NCBI GenBank assembly: GCA_002633005.1
Contig: NMRA01000011.1
Span: forward strand, 1,248,781 to 1,312,780
Direction of reading: 5' to 3'
DNA: 64,000 nt
Origin: Phoronis australis
Taxonomy: Eukaryota > Phoronida > Phoronidae
The notes under the pieces were generated by a model. It made no database searches. It worked only from the letters and a program-made list of their open reading frames with translations, and was not told the DNA's origin. Shown piece by piece: positions 13,001-22,000 of this stretch. Numbering within the stretch: the first letter of the stretch is position 1; every line of letters starts with the position of its first letter. A program made the translations under genes and the position numbers.

Positions 13001-16000
13001 TATTGAGCAGGATAACTGGAAGAGTGGTTACTTTCGTTTATATTACCGTAACAGTAATGTAGAAAATAAACATTTGATTTCACTGACAAAACAAGAAGTA
13101 TAAATGATCAAAGCATGGTACAAGGATACATGTGGTACGCAGTGGAGGCTCGTAACAGGTTCTCTTTCAATCTGTTGACGTCAGCATTAAACTGTCGGAT
13201 TGACGACCTCACTTGAGCTGACAACTACAATAACAAGAGACATGTCGTGTATTCAATGTAGTCCTATAGTGACACTAACATAGTCAGCTGCAGTAGAGGG
13301 GTATGTTATCTCCGCTTTATATCTACTAATGCTGTCATCACTTGAATTTGTTCTTCTTTTAAATGCTCCATGTAATACGGCAGCTCAGAACATGGTCACT
13401 TAGTGTATCTTCTATCATGAAAATAATGTTATTGAGCAAAAAGATGCGGCTGTTGGTTTCAGAAAGTGTTCATTCAACAATAACCAACCGAAGAGGTGTC
13501 ACAAGATTTGATTTCCCACTCCAGGCCCATATATTAAGAGTGGGAGAAAGTGACACAAAAACTTGTGGTCATTGTTAAATAGAGAACAGTTTCACAAATA
13601 TGCAGCTAACAGGGATGAACTCTGAATTCTTTGTCAATATGTCATTTTAGTGTATCTAACTTCACTATCGTTGATTTGACCAGGTTATCAGATTTTGAAT
13701 TTTGTGACTGATTTGGGCCTCTAGCATACAGCGTGTAGAGAACACATCAAAGTAAAATCGAAAGTTTAGAAGCCAAGCATTGCAAACTTTCATAACACTA
13801 ACGGAGGGTAGACAAGCAGGCTGCAAACTATCATAACTATGATGAAGGCTAGACAAATAGGTTGCAAACTATCATAACTCTAATGAAGGCTAGACAAGCA
13901 GGCTGCAAACTATCATATCTCTAAAGAAGGCTATACAGGCAGGCTGCAAACTATCATAACTATAACGGAGGCTAGAAAAGCACACTATAAACTACCACAA
14001 CTCCAATAAAGGTTAGACCAGCAGGCTGCAAACTACCATAACTCTAATGGAGGCTAGACAAGCAGACTGTAAACTATCATAACTCCAACAGAGGTTAGAC
14101 AAGCAGGCTGCAAACGAGTCATACCCAGGCATTATATCAAGTCCTCTGTGCAGTAAGCCAGACTTTTCAAAAATTTCAATTTTAACCGCCCATGCTCGGC
14201 TTACCACCTACCCCATTTTTTAGATTCCCAACTTAAGCGCCCTGGGCGGTAACTCGGACAAGTACGGTAAGTCAATATATGTTATTTGTGTTTAGTTCCA
14301 GGTCTTAGGTGCAATGGGCCCGGCGGAGTGGCTTACGCATGTCTGACGCAACGGTAACAGATCACATGCACTGTAATTTTTTTTAAGGAGCAATGTCTCT
14401 TTTGCACATGTCTGCTTCATGTGCAATATTATCAAGACCCTTCAACAGTTGAACTGTTATCTTGATAAGCATCAGACTAAAGTACAAAACAATCCACTTA
14501 CAAACCAGATATGCCAAAATGAACAAGATTAATTTAAAAAAAAAGACTTGTGATCAAATGAAAACCTGTTTAACATCACAAATCACTAAGGACATTAGTT
14601 GAACTGGCACAAGCAATGGTGCACAGACTGTTGGAAGCAGTCCTCCTGGTGGTGGCGGTGGCGTCATACACTAGGACAGTCACAAGTCAAGGTGATGTCA
14701 CAAATGAGTTAAAAAACATTCAGATGATGATTCAAGGATTCCAAACTCAAATGACAGAACAGCTAAAATTGCAAGAGACCCAGATACGTGCCGTGGAAAA
14801 ACTGCTAGACAACGAGCTGAAGGCGATGCAAATGGAAACATCATCGATTAGAACCGAAATGAAAGCGATGCAGTCTGAGGTAGCTTTGGCAAGAGAGGAC
14901 ATCAAAAGAATGACCAACGAAACATCTTCAGTGAAGGCGGCCATGACATCACTTCAAGGTCAGGTGTTGCCGATGACAACTGGAATCAATTCTGTACAGT
15001 CTCAGATGTCATTGATGGTTGAGCAGCTAAATGTCACGCAAGGTCACTTGGGGTCAGTAAAGGATAGTGTCACAGCAGTTGAGAAAACCTTGTCATCTGT
15101 CGGCACCAAAACAAATGCAGTACAGTCTGGGATGACCACAATAAAGCAAGGCATAGAAAGGGTAGACAACAAAATGACAACAATGGCATCTCTAGTCAAC
15201 CAGTCCAAGGAAACAGTAGTATCATTGAATACACAGCAAAACCAATGCTGTCTTAAAACACAGAACTACATCACAACTCTCCTCTCCAAAATACAGATAC
15301 CCACAACACCAACTACTACTCCGGCACCAGCGAAACATTGTCCTAGAGACCTCATCCAGTTCAAAGACTCCTGCTACAAAGTTGGTAACCAGAAATCTGT
15401 ACCATTCAACCGTGCTGTAGAACTGTGCAAACAGGATGGGGCACATTTAGTTGCCATCGAGTCAAGCTCAGAGAACGAGTTCTTGAAGAAACTAGTACAT
15501 CAAGTAGCTGGTCCGCGAGCAAAAGTGTGGCTGGGTGGCTCAGATAGGGTACAAGAAGGTGTGTGGAGGTGGGAGTCTTCAGGCAGTATAATCAAGTATA
15601 CCAACTGGTACCTAGGTAGGCGTGGTTTGGTTTAGTATTTGCGCTTCCCAAAAAATTAAACTGTATAATTTCAATATCTAAAATCCAATGCTTGAATAAG
15701 TTTTTTGCAAACTACAAACTACCAACAATTGAGATTCTATTGCAGGTGAACCAGACAACCATTTAAAGTTGAACGAAGACTGCATGACCATGAACGCAGA
15801 AGACAACTACCAATGGCATGACATAGCCTGTATTATGGGCCGTGGATACATCTGTGAATTAGAACTTGTATAGACAATCCCATTGAAGACCAGCAATTAG
15901 TGTGGTCACAATTCACAAGGATACAGTGTGGTTTGGTACCAGCAACAACATACTGATGGAATAAAGCAAAAACTTCATGCAAAGCACTTTTGGTTCACAG

Positions 16001-19000
16001 TTTTAATATAAAGATTTTGTCAGTTACACTGTGTGCATTTTGATGAACCAATGTTGTAAAGTTGACGTTGAAATTACAGTATTTGATGAGGGCTTCTAAA
16101 AAAACTTAAAATTAATTGGGATGGGTGTTAACTCAAACAAGTGCACTAGTCAAGAGTGGGTGGTCAATTCAGGTTAACATTCAGGGATATGCAATGTATT
16201 TATGTTGCCAGTTGGCATGCAAGAGTCCAAAAACAAGTTTTGACTACATAGGGGTGGGAATATAACTGACCATGGAGTTCAATACTTTAAAGGGAAAATA
16301 TGAAAATTCATGGCTAAGTTTATAACTAACCTTTGGCGATTTGAACATTTATTGCTAGAGTGCTTCCACAAGTAGTAGAAAGAGTGGCTCAAAATTCATG
16401 GAATTATCGACCATTTTCATTTGATTATTCAATGACGTTTACAACTAAGTTAATGAAACCCTCAAAATTCATTCAAGGTGGTACCAGTCAAACAATTGTT
16501 CTATGTATACAGGTAATCATGCGACCCTTATTTGGCCAGGAATACACATATACATATACATATTATGTACCATAAGCGTTCGGGTTAACGCCCTGGGCGG
16601 TTAAATTGGCAAACCCAAAAAATCGGGGGGNGGGGGGGGAGGGAAGTTAACCAGACATGGGCGCTTAAACATGAAATTTCAAGAAATCCAGGGTGAGCGG
16701 TTAACTGAAAATGGGTGCTTATTATGACAGACAACCGCCCTGATCAGAGTACCACACAACACACGTACTCGGAACGCGTAGAACTTTTCAAAGAGCTTTA
16801 TCGTCAAGTCGCCAAATGCCGCTAAGTGTCATGACAGCGGACGATCTCAACAGATTAGTCAATCACCATTAAATTTACAAAATTGGTGAGTAATAGCCCT
16901 GTACCGTTCTGCGATCTTATTAGAGCTGTAGTGCGCAGATGACCAGTAACAATAACTTGGATTGCAACTATTCTCACGCGATGACACTTTAGAAATGCAC
17001 GTGTGCGGGAGCGAGCTTCACGTGTTGCAAAGGTCACAACAGACATCAAATTTATGCTGCTAGCTGTAAAGTTCCGAGTCAAAGACCAGTTTTAAAATTA
17101 ATGATGTAATAAAACTTTGAAAAACAAATTCAGGTGTTTTGTTGTTTTTGGGATGTTTATGTTGGAGATTAGATTAGATTAGATTAGACTCCGTGACTCA
17201 TTTTCAACATATGGTTCTGCGGCTAGCTGTTTTATCTCAACCGCCCGGCGTTGCCCACTTCCAATTGCGTGAAACATGCCATGCAAAGAAGATAAGAATC
17301 GGGGGTAAGCGGACATGAGCCAGTCGTAAATCAAAAGTTACCGCAAAGGCATTACCCAAAAACAAGCATTTGCTTAAGATTTTATTTTAAAATTACTAAC
17401 ACTATGACTGGGGATGAGTCTAGTGAGCGCGTACAGTAGAGTCCGAGGAAAAAATTACCAGTTCGTACACGTATCTGCGTCGGTAAAAAACAATTCGTAG
17501 ATGTAGCCCCAATTCTTCGGGTAACCGGCATCCGTGGTTTGCGTGGCTGTACGACTAAATTAGTGAAGAGTTTCAACTAGCAACGCATCCTTCCTGAGTC
17601 AGTGTTTTGCAACCACGACTCTGCGCTCGGCATAACGATCTGCAGGTCGCATTGGCAAGCCGAGATTATAGACGTCTTGTACCTGCCACCGGGAAATTCC
17701 AACCTACGCGAGCCGTTTTTTTGGGGGGGTGAGGGGTAAAATAGATAGGCCTACCTGGCAAACATAAAGCAACTCGAAAAACACATTTATTTTACACGCA
17801 ATATGATTATCCTATTGTAATATCATCTACGGTACTGGTCGGCCCTGCTGTTTGCGCGCAGTATGCCGTCACTAGACTTGGAAATTCCGTCAAGTAATTT
17901 AACAGCCTCTTTCAATATGGGTCTTGTTTTATGTGACAAAAGACAGCGGCTGGATTCAGCACGCGCGTAGGTATGAGTCATATGTCAATCACATATGTTG
18001 TTGTCAAGGTAACATGCACTCCAGAGTGTGGGAACTTACACGCGTACACCGCTTCACAGATCCCACATCAAAAGAGAACAGCGACAGCCCTACGTAAAGG
18101 AGTACACTGGCGTGACTCTGTACTTTTAAGCTGATGTTACAAAAAACCCAGTGTTTTACGATATTCCTCTGTTCCAATGACCCAAAACTACGATGTCAAG
18201 TCTGTTTCAATATTTCCGGGCTCGATGATCCCTGGACCCGATGTTCCAAGCCCGTAGCTAACTGCGTGCACGTCATTACCACTGTCGCCAATTTTCAATC
18301 AGTTACGTCGTAGATGTCTCAGACTCAAATGGTAAGAATTTTGTTCAGGCTGAAACTGCCCAATGTGGAAACAAAAATATTTGGGAAGCTAAAAGGCTAG
18401 GTGGTTACGATAATTCACAGTTACGCTTCTCGCAAGAAATTGTACTATAAAGAACCGCCAGCGACTTTGGCGGAATCTGCTAACGCCAACTTGTCTGAGA
18501 TGCAATAAGCGAAAAATGAAATTAGACTTGCAGTTTTTATTTCTTCAAGATGATACACAAACATCCAGTAACGTGTTGCCAACCTTTGAATTCAGACATC
18601 GAGAGACAGCAAATTGGCCAGCAAGGTACATTGTCCGTTCGGTCACTACACATCCTCGATAACCTGGCAATTACACTTATCAAAATAGGGAGAATTTGAC
18701 ATCTTTCAGTGAGTTATGGAAATTCTTCAAAATACGAGAGCTTCCTACCAAAAGTGAACTGGAAGGGTTGGCTAAACCACTGTCAAATTTCTCTGGCCCG
18801 ATTTTTTTTCGAATATATGTTTTATCTAGTTCACCGCAGACAGAAACGCAGCGCGGCAGACCACGTTGCTAAAAGTGGAAGCATTGAAGCCAGCTGGGTT
18901 CTTAAACTTTGCGAACATGGGAAGATAATAAAGTGACAAAATGTTCAAGTATTATATTTTGAAGTAAATCTATGACCCGAGACAAGAATTCGTTACTTGT

Positions 19001-22000
19001 ATTATAATTCACATTGCCAAAGCGCCGGCTCGGAGGCCGTCGTTGCACTCTAGTTGTGATCATTGATCTAAAAGTCGGGAATCGTGCATTTGCGGGGATG
19101 GGCGCTTAACTGAGAGGTGGGCGCTTAACTGGAAATCTTCAAAAATCGCAGATGGGCGGTTAACTGAGCAGTGGGCGGTTAAATCGAAAATTCACCTAAA
19201 GTAGGGGGTGGGCGGTTAACTGAGCATGGGCGTTAACCCGAACGTTTACGGTAAATGGTCCCACTCTATTTAGTGGGTCTTTTAATTTTGCAGCAGCACA
19301 CCAACATCTTCAACACAGTGGAGTACACCTCTGACTTCAATGCCTAATCAATGGAATGCACTGTGCATTATCACAGTCACCTGTCTGGCTCAGTTAAGAT
19401 ACTAACCTTAAAAATAAACAAAAAATAATTTCAGTACATTTGTACCTTGCACTTCGTTAATAGATATGAAATATTATGGCAGTCATCCAGAGGTCTGTTT
19501 ATCAGGGAATCTGAACTAAAGTTCTAGTGTGTGAGCAATTCCCATTGAGCTGTGACAATGAAACGCTGGGTGATCATGAACTAAAACTGGTGATTTTTCA
19601 AAATCTTTGGCATCTGAAAGTGGCCAAAGGTCTTTTAAACACCCAAAGAAATATAATGATAAAAATTGAACAGTAGATGCCTAAGGTTTGGGTTCCCTGG
19701 TACATATTGTTGAACTATTTTAGTAACTCTTAGGAAGATAATTCCCTGTGGCACTCGCGTTAACCAAAAGAGCACTGGACTACATTGATATCTGTATTTA
19801 ATAACTATTACAATAGATTACTCTTCCAAACTTGTGATCGTCTGTTACCAAATGGCCACATGTTGAATGTTATAAAATGAAAATATGTTTAAATTCAATT
19901 CAAATTAGTATGCATTTAATCAAATTAAGATTAATTAATTGCAGAATGTTTATGGTTCCCACCTTTGTATAAGCTGTGCTTGTCCGTGGTTCTCTGTTTC
20001 GCTGATTTAACTTTTCCATGATATCCTGACCCAGCCTGGTACAGGCATCATAGTCAGACAACCTGCAATAATAAAAAAGTTAAAAAGGAACACTTGTCCA
20101 ATTATTTTATTAAATAGTTAAAAATCTTCTGGTTGTGAGAAGCAGCTTGTCTTAGGACAAGTCAGACGCAAGCACCTGGAGCAGGGTTGCTGCGTTCATT
20201 TCTGAAACTGCTACCCCGTGTCAGACAGGAGAGTGACAATGTCATATCGAAAACGCCAAAACAAAAACCAACCCCACCAGTCATTCACCTTTCCAATTAG
20301 AACACCTGCAAGCGCTATCTGACAATATGTTAATTTGTTGTTCTCCAGTTATGAGCATTGATTTGTTGATACATACTATGTAGCACAGCACTAGTCATCC
20401 TTAATTGTGTTTAGTATGAAAAGTCGTCACTGCTCATTTTTCTGTGGTTTATGGTATAATAAACAATGGCGAGATGCATTTCTGGTGGTTGTGACGCCTC
20501 ATTCTTTGAACATAGTGTGGCTCTTCACTTGGCCATTTGACGTCAGAGAAGCACAGATATGGCACAAGTGTGTACAATAAACTTGTGTGGCGTGACACTA
20601 GCATTGAGTACGTTCATACGTCACACTCATGACCGAGAAGCTAAGAAAATTTCAATTAAAGTCGCTTTCCTTCTTTTTCTTTTCGTTTTTGGGATATCGA
20701 ATTTACGGTTGTGATATGCAAAGCTATCAAGGAAGGTTTAATGACGCCAGTCACTTGACAAAACACAGTAAATGGTGGATTTAAAGCACTTTTAAAAGCA
20801 TCACATTGAGGGACAACACATCTTCTGCCGATTGATCCTCGACCTTTTGACGCCAATGTATAGGGTCACAGCTCTGGCACGAGAACGTGCTCTGGAAAAA
20901 CCCCTTAATCACAGCCTCAATGCCCAAAACTCAAGTACCAGACCATCAACCACAACCTCAACACTGTCTATTGCCGCAGACTAATATCTCTAAACTCGTG
21001 CACTCAAAATGCTGTATACACGGATACTGATCTGGGTCGTTTCATAAAACTAACATTAATTTGGTCTCATGTTTCAAACAGTTATTTCAGACAGAAAAAT
21101 AATGAAATCTCAGTTGAGCAATGTGCAGTCCCTGAGAAAATAAGGACACCTACTAGCCACCAAGATATTTTCCATCAATTATTTCAGAATCACAACTAAT
21201 AAGGTTTACCTTAAAATCAAAGGGAATTTTAATTTTAAAAATACAATACCTAAACATTGAAAGATACAGAAAACCTGACAAACATTACAATGGAAAACCA
21301 TACAGTAGCAAATTGATAAACAGGAGACCAAAGGGTTACAGGAGACTGAGAATGAAATAGTGGTTCATGATGGGCTAGGGGCAGATCTCCATTCAACATT
21401 TGGATTCAATTGTTTGTTGCTTGGTCTTGACAAAAGAGGGCAGCACGTTTATGTTTCAAGGGTCTCCTGCAAAATGGTCAACATTTTCTACTACTTGCAA
21501 TTTCAAGACTCAGTCTGCAAACTGATGACATCTTTAAGAGATGATTTTTTCACTATAAATCCACTTACCCTTATAAAATTTCTTGCTAATTGTTCTTTAC
21601 TGAAATATTGGAGGTGGTTTCAGGGCTTTGGCGGAAAGAACTAAAGTTCATTAAATGCTCGAGACCACACCAGGCACTACAAGTTGACTCGTCACTATTT
21701 GTCATTTTATGTGTGAAGCATAGTCTCAAGGAATAATGAGCCTCGTTTTCAACATGTTGGTGTGGCCGTATAGAACTTAAGGTTATGTAAAACCTAATCA
21801 ACATGTCTGCGCATTTACCCAAATACAAAATTTAATTCAGTGAGCTGGTATTTGAGCTTTTCCTTATATCAATGTTCCAGTACTTAGGTCATGTGACCAT
21901 GTTTTTTAGCAACATTTGCTAAGATATTCCATTTTCTGGTGTTAAAATACTATTAAGTAAAACCAAAATTCCGATAATTTATTATGACATGTACCCAACC

